Source: Pseudoclavibacter helvolus (GTDB taxonomy: Bacteria > Actinomycetota > Actinomycetes > Actinomycetales > Microbacteriaceae). From it: a DNA stretch of 64,000 nucleotides. The DNA lies in NCBI RefSeq assembly GCF_014191305.1, contig NZ_JACHWJ010000001.1, positions 248,001 to 312,000 of the forward strand. The letters run 5' to 3'. The translations under genes and the position numbers were made by a program. This document shows, piece by piece, positions 52,605-61,105 of this stretch. Position 1 is the stretch's first letter. Each line of letters starts with the position of its first letter. Under the pieces are notes generated by a model. It did no database searches. It worked only from the letters and a program-made list of their open reading frames with translations, and was not told the DNA's origin.

Positions 52605-52811
52605 GTTGCGGACCTCTGCTTCTGAGATAGGGGACTGGGTTCGCAACGTTGCGCAGGTACCAGGCTATTCCCAGGAAGCCAATTGTGCGAACAAAACCCG
52701 AGAGGCAGATGCAGTCGCGCGTAGCGCCCGGCGTGCGTGGCCGTCGCTGCCGGGCACCGACGTCGTCGCCGGTGCATGTTCCGCGCATAGTTGCAGCGAA
52801 CGGTCGCCACC

Positions 52812-52849
52812 ATACACATATCCCTACCGTTAGCGGTATGCTTGTGTAT
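52812..52849. promoter_or_regulatory. Nested dyad overlapping the start of the HTH gene
   Basis: ATACACA (52812-52818) and TGTGTAT (52843-52849) form outer arms, with TACCG (52825-52829) and CGGTA (52834-52838) as inner arms. The dyad covers the first ATG at 52838 and the spacer to the second at 52850. Such placement is typical of antitoxin autoregulation. Confidence 0.6.
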
Positions 52850-53494
52850 ATGCCCGAAGAGAGCGTTGCGGAGTTCGCGAAGCGTGAGGGGGTGTCCCCT
52901 CGTCGCGTGCGCGCGCTCATCGAGCAAGGCGCCATTCCGGCCCGCCGGGTGGGTAGGCAGTGGCTCATCGACCAGTCGTCGGCGCACCGCCCCGCGCTCT
53001 CGCGCCCGCTGGCCGACCGGATGCGCGCGAACCTGCTTGCGATTCTCTCCGGAGATGCCCCTGAAGGGCTTTCGGCATCCGAACGTGCACGACTCCGCCG
53101 CTACCGCAATGAACTCATGCACAGCCCCGATCCGGACCGCATCCTCGGCGCCTGGATCCGCGAGCAGGCGCCTCTGAAGCTCCAGGTGGCTCCCAGCGAC
53201 CTCGCCGATCTCGCCGCTGATGAGCGCATCGTCAAGTCCGGATTCAGCGATCCGCGCGCCGAGATCGCCGCCGCGGGCCAGCTCGAAGCCCGCATCGCCA
53301 AGGATGATGCCGCCGCGATCCGCCGCGAATACCTGCTTCGCCCATCCGAGAGGCCCAACGTCCTCCTGCACCTCGCCGATGAGAAACCACCGTCACCCCT
53401 GCCTCTCGGGCTACTCCTCGTAGACCTCGCGCACCATGACGGCGTCCGCGAGCGATCCCGCGTAGCCGAACTCCTCCGAAAGGTGGACGATTGA
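52838..53494 (+). CDS. HTH-domain protein, putative antitoxin
   Basis: Protein of 218 aa. Residues 5-48 form an excisionase/MerR-like helix-turn-helix (VAEFAKREGVSPRRVRALIE, then ARRVGRQWLID); the rest is alpha-helical and unrecognised. It is paired by a 1-nt overlap (TGATG) with a nucleotidyltransferase. The organisation recalls AbiEi/AbiEii type IV toxin-antitoxin systems, in which the HTH antitoxin represses its own operon, but the HTH here is of a different type. The start may be ATG 52838 or 52850. Confidence 0.72.
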   Translation: MLVYMPEESVAEFAKREGVSPRRVRALIEQGAIPARRVGRQWLIDQSSAHRPALSRPLADRMRANLLAILSGDAPEGLSASERARLRRYRNELMHSPDPDRILGAWIREQAPLKLQVAPSDLADLAADERIVKSGFSDPRAEIAAAGQLEARIAKDDAAAIRREYLLRPSERPNVLLHLADEKPPSPLPLGLLLVDLAHHDGVRERSRVAELLRKVDD

Positions 53495-54237
53495 TGATCA
53501 CCGCCCCAGCCATGACTCCAGCCCAGGCGGAGGCGTGGCACGCGCTCTTCGAGGTCTACAAGGCGAACCCGGAGGGCTGGGCGCTCGTCGGCGGGCAGAT
53601 GGTCCACTCGCTCTGCTGGGAGCGCGAGGCGAACCCGCCGCGGCCTACGCAGGACGCGGACGCCGTCCTCGATATCCGGGCCCATCCGACCATGCTCTTC
53701 GACTTCACCAAGACTCTCACCGACCTTGGCTTCAAGTCCCTCGGCGAGTCGCCGTCGATCCTCGAAGGTGTCAAGGGTGTGCAGCATCGCTGGGTGAAGG
53801 GTGACGCGCAGATCGATGTCCTCATTCCGCGCTTCTTGGGGGTTCGCGCCGACAATCGCACCGGCGTCACGGGCGGCCGTACCATCGCCGCACCTGGCGG
53901 CCAAGGCGCTTTGGATCGCTCCGAGGTGATCGGGGTCACCGTCGCGGGCGTCACCGGCACCGTCATTCGACCCACGCTTCAGGGAGCCGTCATCGCGAAG
54001 GCATCCGCAATGCTGATCGGCGAGGGCGTCAAGGCAGAACGCCACCTCAACGATTTGTCGATCCTCGCCGCCCTCGTCACCCGAGGCGACCGAGTCGGAG
54101 ATGATGTCACCAAGCAGGAAGCGTCCAGGGTTCGGGGCGCGTACGCAACGATCCTTGCCCGCCCGTCTCTGCACCTCAGCGTCGGCGTGGACGCCGAGAC
54201 GATCAAGATCGTCCTGGAGCAGTTCGTCGTGGAATGA
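53494..54237 (+). CDS. Nucleotidyltransferase, AbiEii-like putative toxin
   Basis: Protein of 247 aa with the minimal nucleotidyltransferase signature: G33-G34 in LVGGQMVHSL, catalytic D54-A-D56 in PTQDADAVLD, and a third acidic residue in AQIDVLIPRF. The C-terminal part has a conserved-looking KASAMLIGEGVKAERHLNDLSIL, comparable to the KxxA and RxxKDxxDL motifs of AbiEii/DUF1814 proteins (here RHLNDL). Such toxins add nucleotides to tRNA acceptor ends in known systems. The start overlaps the antitoxin stop; the alternative TTG 3 nt earlier is unlikely. Confidence 0.75.
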   Translation: MITAPAMTPAQAEAWHALFEVYKANPEGWALVGGQMVHSLCWEREANPPRPTQDADAVLDIRAHPTMLFDFTKTLTDLGFKSLGESPSILEGVKGVQHRWVKGDAQIDVLIPRFLGVRADNRTGVTGGRTIAAPGGQGALDRSEVIGVTVAGVTGTVIRPTLQGAVIAKASAMLIGEGVKAERHLNDLSILAALVTRGDRVGDDVTKQEASRVRGAYATILARPSLHLSVGVDAETIKIVLEQFVVE

Positions 54238-54556
54238 GAGCGGGAGGACGGCGCTTCGGGGATGGATGACCACCTCCTCATGCGTGGGTCGTGCGACTCG
54301 ATACCGTCATGACGGGAAGCCCGTCGAGGTTGCCGTGATGGACGGGGGACCTAGCGTTTTTGATGCCGGGTGGCCTCGCCCTCTGCGTGACCACCCTCCT
54401 CTGGGGCATCTCGTTCTCACTCAATGTTCCGAGATCTCCTCGGTCGCTCGGAGCGCGGGCGCGGCTTGGAGGCGGTTTTCGCGTCGAAGCCGCTCTGGAG
54501 AACGAGGTGGGGGGAAGAGAAGCGGCGAGGAGAGGGCAACGGCGATGGAAGCGCGC
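54238..54556. other. 319-nt intergenic region, nothing recognised
   Basis: This lies between the convergent nucleotidyltransferase and MFS genes. The open frames are short and have no family features or ribosome binding sites. I see no hairpin with a T-run. Confidence 0.5.
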
Positions 54557-55672
54557 CTACGCGCGTGACGCAAGGTAGGCCCCGTGCACGCGCAGGTGGC
54601 GGAGCCCCAGGGCAACGGCCGCGCCAGTGAGCGCGATGGAGAACCAGGCGACGCTCGTGTAGCCGAAGTACTCGGCGGCGACGAGTGACAGGGCGGATGC
54701 AAGGAATGACGCGAGCTGCGCGATCGAGACGATGAGCGTGAAGTCGGTGCCTGCTGTGGAGGGTCGGGCGTAGTCCATCGACACGGTGAGCATGACGGCG
54801 CTGAGGGCCGTGTACGCGAACATCACCAGGCCCAGCGTGATGGCGGTGCCCGCGAATGGCGCACCGCCGAACGCGATGAGGATGAACGGCACGGTCGCGA
54901 CGAGCATCGCGGTGCCTGAAACGGCGAGGGCACAGGTGGGTGCGCCCGGCTGCTTGAGGACGGTGCCCAGCGCGCGGAATGCCTGGCCGAGGGTCGGCTG
55001 CGCGCGGTCGGTGGCGCGCGCCGGCTCCCGGTAGAGGGCGAGGGTGATGAGGGGGAGCGCCGTGACGACGGCGAGGAAGAGGATCGCGGGCGTCCAGCCG
55101 GCCACGCCGTAGATGATGAGTGTGACGCCGCCGCCGAGGAGGTTGCCGAGGTAGCCGCCCATGACCTGGATGCCGTTGACGATGCCGCGGGCCTGCCCGT
55201 GCATGGCGCGGATCGCGAGGGCGTCGCTGGCCGTGTCCTGGGTCGCCGAGAGGCAGGCGAGGAGGATCGCGAGCACCACGATCGCCCCGAGGTCGGTGAG
55301 GTCGCCGAAGGGGAGCATGGCGAGGATCGTCAGCACCATGAGGGGCTGCAGCACGAGGATCCAGCCGCGGTAGTGGCCGAAGCGTGCGGAACCCCAGCGG
55401 TCGAGGATCGGTGCCCACAAGAACTTGATGGGCCAGATGATGCCGACAAGCGAGATGAGGCCAAGCTGGTCGAGCGGGGTGCCGGTGCCGCGCAGGATCA
55501 CGATGAGGGCGCTCGCGAGGAATCCGATACCCACGTACTTGGTGACGTAGAGCCCCGTGATGAGCGGGTAGCTGCCGCGTGGGGCCGGCCGGGCAACTGC
55601 GGTCTCGGTCGGCAGCGCCTGGCTCGTGCCGGTGCTTGGAACCTGGATCGGCGGTTGCGGCTCAGTGATCAA
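54557..55672 (-). CDS. MFS transporter, AmpG-like
   Basis: Protein of 371 aa with a 35-residue hydrophilic N-terminus and about 11 membrane segments. TKYVGIGFLASALIVILRG, IIWPIKFLWAPILDRWG and LSATQDTASDALAIRAM match the AmpG/acetyl-CoA transporter-like MFS group (AmpG carries muropeptides in Gram-negatives; actinobacterial substrates are not known to me). The TTG start at 55672 is supported by AGGAG 7 nt upstream. Slightly shorter than usual (about 400). Confidence 0.8.
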   Translation of the reverse strand: MITEPQPPIQVPSTGTSQALPTETAVARPAPRGSYPLITGLYVTKYVGIGFLASALIVILRGTGTPLDQLGLISLVGIIWPIKFLWAPILDRWGSARFGHYRGWILVLQPLMVLTILAMLPFGDLTDLGAIVVLAILLACLSATQDTASDALAIRAMHGQARGIVNGIQVMGGYLGNLLGGGVTLIIYGVAGWTPAILFLAVVTALPLITLALYREPARATDRAQPTLGQAFRALGTVLKQPGAPTCALAVSGTAMLVATVPFILIAFGGAPFAGTAITLGLVMFAYTALSAVMLTVSMDYARPSTAGTDFTLIVSIAQLASFLASALSLVAAEYFGYTSVAWFSIALTGAAVALGLRHLRVHGAYLASRA

Positions 55673-55802
55673 TCGTGTGCTCCTGTCGTGCCCCCGCGCC
55701 GAGCGTAGCCAGGGGTCGCAGGGTCGCCAAGGGGTCGGTGAGAAGTTGGCCGAAGAACGACAGTCCAGGCGTTGTTGCGCCTACCGGGCGGGGATCTCCG
55801 AC

Positions 55803-57041
55803 TCAGCGGGCCCCGACGACGGTGATGCCGGGCGCGAACCGGTATGGGGCGGCGACAAGCACGTCCCCGAGGTGGCGACGCAGGCGGCTGATCTCCGCCC
55901 GCACGGTCACGTCGTGTTCCGGCGTCCCGTAGATGCGGGTGGAGAGCTCGGGTGCCGTGAGTCCTCGGGGCGCGGCGGCCAGGAGGAAGAGGATGTCGGC
56001 TTGGCGGGAAGGGATGCGAACTTCGCGCGAGCCAGTTGGGGTGGCCAGTTCGACCAGCGCACCCGTGCTGGTGGCCGTGAGGGTGATCGCGGTCTCGGGT
56101 GGTGCATCCGCTTGCCTCGTGGACGCGCGTGCAGGGACGAGCAGGAACCCTCGGTCGAGCCCGCTGATCAACACCTCCCCGGATGGTGTGGTCCAGGTGT
56201 CGCCTGCCTGCAGGCCGCGGGGGAGCGGGATGCGGGAGCTCACGTCGACGCCGTGAGAAGCGACAATCCATCCCCATTCGTCGACGACGGCCCACGGGTG
56301 GTCGAGGTCGCGGGTGGCGCTGAAGCTCGCGGCTCGCAGCTCCGCGATGTCGCGGTGGTGGCGCTCGCGGAGGTCTTGTGTCGCCGCCTGGGCGAGGAGC
56401 GAGATGAGGCCGAGCGACATGGGGTGCGCGTCGGCGACTTCGAAGGAGAGGTCGACGGTGCCGAGCGTTCGTCCGTTTCTGGGGTCGCGGACGGGGGCTG
56501 CGGTGCAACTCCAGAGGTGCTGGGAGCGGGAGTAGTGCTCGGCGCCGTGTACCTGCACCGCGCGGCGGGTGGCGAGGGCTGTGCCGATGGCGTTTGTGCC
56601 GACGCTGTTCTCGCCCCAGGCTGCGCCTTCGACGAAGCCGAGGTCGTCGGCGCGGGACAGTATCTGCGTGCCGCCGCTGCGGGCGACGATGCGGCCGTGG
56701 CGGTCGCTGACGACGAGGACGGCGGTGTCGTCGCGCAGCAGAGTCGAGAGGTGGCCGAGGTTCGCGCGGATGAGCGACGTCAGCAGGAGGGCATCGGAGT
56801 CGAGCTCGCTTGTTGCGGCGGCTCCAGCGGTGGTGGGTTCGGCTTGCTTTGCGCTCGCGGGCCCGCGACTCGGGCGGATTCCGCGGCGGCGAAGCCGTGC
56901 CCAGGAGTCGGCGATCACGTCGCGCGGATGTGCGGGGGCCCGCTTGCCGGAGAATTCCGCGTCGTAGACGTCGCTGAGGAGCCGCGAGTATGAGGTGAGG
57001 TCTTGAGTGGAGGGGAACGCCGCTTCGAGGGGGAGCGTCAT
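55803..57041 (-). CDS. GAF-domain transcriptional regulator, AcoR-like
   Basis: Protein of 412 aa. The N-terminal ADSWARLRRRGIRPS and the GAF domain (about residues 85-235; SDRHGRIVARSGG, GFVEGAAWGENSVGTNAIGTAL, SCTAAPVRDPRNGRTLGTVDLS) match activators of acetoin and alcohol catabolism. The sigma-54 AAA domain is missing; instead a winged helix ends the protein (ELSTRIYGTPEHDVTVRAEI). It is divergent from the acetoin reductase gene across 284 nt, in which I find no clear operator. Confidence 0.85.
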   Translation of the reverse strand: MTLPLEAAFPSTQDLTSYSRLLSDVYDAEFSGKRAPAHPRDVIADSWARLRRRGIRPSRGPASAKQAEPTTAGAAATSELDSDALLLTSLIRANLGHLSTLLRDDTAVLVVSDRHGRIVARSGGTQILSRADDLGFVEGAAWGENSVGTNAIGTALATRRAVQVHGAEHYSRSQHLWSCTAAPVRDPRNGRTLGTVDLSFEVADAHPMSLGLISLLAQAATQDLRERHHRDIAELRAASFSATRDLDHPWAVVDEWGWIVASHGVDVSSRIPLPRGLQAGDTWTTPSGEVLISGLDRGFLLVPARASTRQADAPPETAITLTATSTGALVELATPTGSREVRIPSRQADILFLLAAAPRGLTAPELSTRIYGTPEHDVTVRAEISRLRRHLGDVLVAAPYRFAPGITVVGAR

Positions 57042-57325
57042 GCCGTCGCCTTTCTGGCGGACCGGCTCGCGTCGCTGCGTCTGCTGGCATCGTGCTGGAG
57101 TCTGGGCGCCAGGAGTCGATTCAACCCCATTCGCGTGCGGGTTACCTGAAGGAGGTGTTCGGGGGTTGCCGAGGGTTGCGTGGGATGTCGTCGTGCGGCA
57201 TGCCGCGGGGGAGCCGAGTCGTGCATCCGGTGCCTTCGCAGGTGGCGTGGATGCGGTCCTACCGTGGCGTCGTTCAGCGGCCGCAGGCGAAGCCTGCTCG
57301 GCCGCACCTCGAGTTAGGAGTTGTC

Positions 57326-58108
57326 ATGACCGACACACAGGTCGCGCTTGTCACCGGAGCAGGTCAGGGAATCGGGCGCGGGATCGCGCTGAAGCTGGCC
57401 GCGGATGGCTACGACATCGTGGTTGCCGACCTCGATTTCCAGGCGGAGAAGGCTGCCGGGGTCGTCGCGGAGATCGAAGCCCTCGGTCGCCGTGCCGTGT
57501 TCGTGGCGGCGGATGTGTCGAAGAAGGCAGACGTCGAGGCTGCCGTCGCGACGGCGGTCGAGAAGCTCGGCGGGTTCGACGTGATCGTCAACAACGCTGG
57601 CATCGCGCAGGTGAAGCCGATCCTCGAGGTCACGGAGGAGGAACTCAACAAGATCTTCCAGATCAACGTGAACTCGGTCGTTTACGGCATTCAGGCCGCG
57701 GCGAAGTCGTTCATCGAGCGGGGAGTGAAGGGGCGCATCATCTCGGCGGCGTCGATCGCGGCTATCAAGGGCTTCCCGATCCTCGGCGCGTATTCGGCGT
57801 CGAAGTTCGCGGTGCGCGGCCTCACGCAGGTCGCAGCGCAGGAGCTGGCGACGCACGGCATCACGGTCAACGCGTACGGCCCCGGCATCGTTGGTACGGG
57901 CATGTGGGAGCTCATCGACAGCGAGCTGTCGAAGATCAATGGCAAGCCGCTCGGCCAGAACCTGAAGGAGAACGTCGAGTCGATTCAGCTCGGCCGCATC
58001 GAGACGCCAGAGGACGTCGCGGGCGTGGTCTCGTTCTTCGCGAGCCCCAACGCCGGGTACGTGACCGGCCAGGTGCTGTTGGTCGACGGCGGGATGCTCT
58101 ACAACTAG
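57326..58108 (+). CDS. Acetoin/diacetyl reductase (SDR)
   Basis: Protein of 260 aa, classical SDR. NAD motif TGAGQGIGRGIA at residues 10-21, NNAG, catalytic Ser in ISAASIAA, and YSASK. The segment NAYGPGIVGTGMWELID is diagnostic of meso-2,3-butanediol dehydrogenase/acetoin reductase (ButA/BudC). It reduces diacetyl to acetoin and acetoin to butanediol, or the reverse, with NADH. TAGGAG lies 5 nt before the ATG. It is probably activated by the divergent GAF regulator. Confidence 0.92.
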   Translation: MTDTQVALVTGAGQGIGRGIALKLAADGYDIVVADLDFQAEKAAGVVAEIEALGRRAVFVAADVSKKADVEAAVATAVEKLGGFDVIVNNAGIAQVKPILEVTEEELNKIFQINVNSVVYGIQAAAKSFIERGVKGRIISAASIAAIKGFPILGAYSASKFAVRGLTQVAAQELATHGITVNAYGPGIVGTGMWELIDSELSKINGKPLGQNLKENVESIQLGRIETPEDVAGVVSFFASPNAGYVTGQVLLVDGGMLYN

Positions 58109-58187
58109 CCAGCGGTGGCTCCGCGCGCCACACCGCCGCTCGCGACACGTCGGCGACACGGTGGTGCGCGGAGCTCTCAGGTTCCGC

Positions 58188-58193
58188 TAGGAT
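58188..58193 (+). promoter_or_regulatory. Candidate -10 (TAGGAT) of the tRNA gene
   Basis: TAGGAT lies 31 nt upstream of the first tRNA base, a suitable distance for a short 5' leader. No good -35 is evident. Confidence 0.4.
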
Positions 58194-58224
58194 GGTCGAG
58201 TTGTCCACGCGGAGAACAAAGCCA

Positions 58225-58298
58225 CGGGCTGTGGCGCAGCTTGGTAGCGCACCTGACTGGGGGTCAGGGGGTCGCAGGTTCAAATCCTGTCAGCCCGA
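58225..58298 (+). tRNA. tRNA-Pro (anticodon GGG)
   Basis: The cloverleaf can be drawn by hand: acceptor stem CGGGCTG/CAGCCCG, D-arm GCGC...GCGC with AGCTTGGTA, anticodon stem CCTGA/TCAGG enclosing the loop CTGGGGG (anticodon GGG), T-arm with GGTTCAAATCC, and discriminator A at 58298. CCA is not encoded. A strong terminator follows 21 nt later. tRNA 3' ends are common integration sites, and a defence-type region begins downstream. Confidence 0.97.
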
Positions 58299-58319
58299 CG
58301 GTGAGATGTCGCAAGACAT

Positions 58320-58366
58320 CGAAATAGCTCGAACCTGCAGTTGCAGGTTCGGGCTATTTCGTTTTT
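58320..58366 (+). terminator. Rho-independent terminator of tRNA-Pro
   Basis: A 20-bp stem with a single G-T pair (58320-58361, beginning CGAAATAGCTCGAACCTGC) has a 2-nt loop and is followed by TTTTT. It is the clearest intrinsic terminator in the window. Confidence 0.93.
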
Positions 58367-59164
58367 CTGGTGAGGGTCTCTCGGGATGCCGGCGGGTTGG
58401 TAGTCCTTGCTGACTTTGCAAAGGACTTTGCCGTAAGTCGCGTAGATGACGATCACGTCCAAGTCACCTGGGATCGCCGGTCTGAGTGGTTGTGTCGGTC
58501 CGGTTAATGGTCTCTCGATGCTGGCGCCTTAGCGGAATTTTGAGGACGGGGGCACAGCGTCGCTCTATGGGCCCAGGCATTCGCAGATGTGGCTCGTAGT
58601 CCGCCTGCATCCGCTCGTAAGGTGTCTAGTCGACGTCATCCGGAACTTCTTGCACCTGCGTCTACTATTTCATCTAGTGCTCGTTTGGGTGGAACTGCAT
58701 TGCCTGCAGCCCTAGTTCACCTGGCTCGTCGACGGCACCCCCTCCCGAAGAGGTCGATGTCCTTCACCTACCGCTCGCGCTGCTGCGCCTTGTCGCAGCA
58801 CGCTCGCGTTCCCTTCCGGATCGCGGCCCGCATCCGACGTGCCTTGTGCAGAGCTTGCTTCTACCTCTCATTCAGCGGAGCCAATGGTCCTCACTAGGCC
58901 TCGAAATCTCAGAGGTCCCGGGCGCCATGTTCGCGAGGCGGACCTATCTCCGAAGGAAGCCGCTCGCTTCGACGTCGCGGGGATCAGTCGCTTGCGCGTA
59001 GTCGCGGCGTGTTTGCTGGTTCTGCACGAAGAACGCACACGATAATGGGCCGGTCACCATCTATGTGCTCCACCTGATCAACAGGATGAGGTGGTTTCGC
59101 ACAAACCCGCTGACTACTCGGCTTCAGGAGCACTTGCCCGTGTGCAGCGAGACAAGGAAGTCTA
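58367..59164. other. About 800 nt without a convincing gene; lower GC
   Basis: Open frames here are short, with atypical compositions, no ribosome binding sites and no family features that I recognise. The base composition is visibly less GC-rich than in the core genes. It may be a decayed integrase or other island-border remnant, or a non-coding leader for the Gabija operon. I see no copy of the tRNA 3' end in this stretch. Confidence 0.55.
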
Positions 59165-61105
59165 ATGCAGATCACCTACCTCCGTATTTCTGGCTTCCAA
59201 TCGTTCGGTCCGACGCCGACCACGATCGCGCTGCGTGATATCACCTACGTACTTGGCCCGAACGGAGCCGGAAAGACGGCGGTGCTCGAGGCGCTGTCGC
59301 GGCTGTTCAGCCCGCTTCCTACGCAGCGCAAGATCCGACACTCCGACTTCCACATCGCCGCCGGTCGCACCGCTGTCGAGGTGCATGCAGACGGGCCCGA
59401 GCTCTGGATCGAAGTAGACATCGAGGTCCCGGAATCGGGCGAGGACGGCGACCATCCGTCTGTCCCGCCTAACTTCGCGCACATGCGCATCGCAACTGAA
59501 GACGGAGTACCTCGAATCCGCGTCCGACTTACCGCCACGATCGCTCCGGACAATGTCATCGAGGAGAAGCTCCAGTACATCCTCGAAGCTGACGCCGATG
59601 GGACGCCGACGCAGCGAGCTGATATGTCCCGATTCGACCGCGCCAACATCGAAGTGCACTACCTGCCTGCGCGCCGCGATCCCGCTGAGCTCATCGCCTA
59701 TACCACCGCTTCGCTCGTCGGACGGGCGCTGCGTGCTGCCGACTGGACAGCGGAGCGCACCACGCTCGACACGCTGTCCAAGGATCTCACCGACTCGCTT
59801 GCAGGGAACGCAGCGGTCAAAAGCATCGGCGTGCAGCTTGCTGGGGAATGGTCTGGGCTTCACTCCGGCGCCTTCTTCACTGACCCTTCAATCGCGTTCG
59901 GCAGTGGCGACCTGGAGAGTGTGCTGCGTCAGCTGACGGTCTCGTTCGCGCCGTCTCCGGCCGGTTCGTCGCTGCCGTTTGATCGGCTCAGCGATGGCCA
60001 GAAGTCTCTGCTCTACATTTCGCTAGTGCTCGCCTGGCAGTCGCTCGCGCGGGAGGTGTTGGACGGCACGGAGACGGCCTTCGATCAGCACCGACTCCGA
60101 CCGCCGGTGCACACCATCATCGCGCTGGAGGAACCGGAGAACAGCCTTGCTCCGCAATACCTCGGTCGCATCATCCGGCAGCTCCGCAAGGCCGCCGAGC
60201 ATGGAGACTCGCAAGCGCTGATTGCAACCCATTCACCTGCCCTGCTGCGCCGCGTCAATCCTGAGGCCATCTGCTTCCTCCGTCTTGACGGTGATCGTCA
60301 GTCTCAGGTGCGTCGGATCGTCCTACCGTCCAAGAACGACGAAACGGCGAAGTACGTTCGCGAGGCGGTGTTGGCGTTCCCCGAGCTCTACTTCTCGCGC
60401 TTGGTCGTTCTCGGTGAGGGCGATAGTGAGCAAATCGTGTTGCCGCGCGTACTTGCTGCGGCCGGCGTTGCGGAAGATGACGCGTCAGTCTCCGTTGTCC
60501 CGCTGGGCGGTCGCCACGTCAATCACTTCTGGCGCCTATTGAACGAACTGGAGATCCCGCACGTTACCCTGGTTGATCTGGATTCCGGTCGGTACCAGGG
60601 AGGGTGGGGTCGCGTGAGCAACGCACTTAAGCAGTACAACAAACTCAACCCAGATACCTTCACGGACGCCCAGATTGACGGGCTCGCCAAGTGGGACGAC
60701 GTGGTCGATTTCCCCGTCTACAACGATGTGAGCCGTAAGATCGGTCACGGCCCGATCTATGCGCTGGAGCAAAAGAGCGTCTACTTCTCCCACCCGGTAG
60801 ACCTCGACCTGATGATGCTCGAGGCCTTCCCCGACGCATACGGGGTGGAGTCGGTCGAAGCGCCCGACGAGAAGACCATCGCCGCCGTGCTCGGCAAATC
60901 TCACGCGAATGAGGACCACTTGCCCGAGGACGCCTTCGAGCTCTTCGATGACTACCACCGCTTGTTTGATCTCAAGAGCAAGCCCGCGTCGCACCTCAAG
61001 GCGATGGCGGCCCTGACTAACGAGCAACTCCTGGCGGATCTCCCCGAGGTCTTGCAACGCCTGGTCGCGGACCTGCAGGCCAAACTCGAGGCGCTTCCCG
61101 AGTGA
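59165..61105 (+). CDS. gajA: Gabija-type GajA: OLD-family ATPase/TOPRIM nuclease
   Basis: Protein of 646 aa. The ABC-type ATPase half has Walker A GPNGAGKT at residues 31-38, signature LSDGQKSLLYISL and Walker B IIALEEPENSLAP. The TOPRIM nuclease half has the Glu in VLGEGDSEQIVLPRVL (about residue 417) and D-x-D in LVDLDSGRYQGG (about 470). The pairing with a UvrD-like helicase defines class 2 OLD proteins, i.e. Gabija, where GajA nicks specific DNA under nucleotide control during phage infection. AAGGAAG precedes the ATG. Longer than Bacillus GajA (about 580 aa). Overlaps gajB by 4 nt. Confidence 0.88.
   Translation: MQITYLRISGFQSFGPTPTTIALRDITYVLGPNGAGKTAVLEALSRLFSPLPTQRKIRHSDFHIAAGRTAVEVHADGPELWIEVDIEVPESGEDGDHPSVPPNFAHMRIATEDGVPRIRVRLTATIAPDNVIEEKLQYILEADADGTPTQRADMSRFDRANIEVHYLPARRDPAELIAYTTASLVGRALRAADWTAERTTLDTLSKDLTDSLAGNAAVKSIGVQLAGEWSGLHSGAFFTDPSIAFGSGDLESVLRQLTVSFAPSPAGSSLPFDRLSDGQKSLLYISLVLAWQSLAREVLDGTETAFDQHRLRPPVHTIIALEEPENSLAPQYLGRIIRQLRKAAEHGDSQALIATHSPALLRRVNPEAICFLRLDGDRQSQVRRIVLPSKNDETAKYVREAVLAFPELYFSRLVVLGEGDSEQIVLPRVLAAAGVAEDDASVSVVPLGGRHVNHFWRLLNELEIPHVTLVDLDSGRYQGGWGRVSNALKQYNKLNPDTFTDAQIDGLAKWDDVVDFPVYNDVSRKIGHGPIYALEQKSVYFSHPVDLDLMMLEAFPDAYGVESVEAPDEKTIAAVLGKSHANEDHLPEDAFELFDDYHRLFDLKSKPASHLKAMAALTNEQLLADLPEVLQRLVADLQAKLEALPE

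Noticed and set aside
58589-59045. Small plus-strand frames in the tRNA-to-Gabija gap
   Set aside because: They are Ser/Arg/Ala-rich, without ribosome binding sites or recognisable features; more likely non-coding or decayed sequence.
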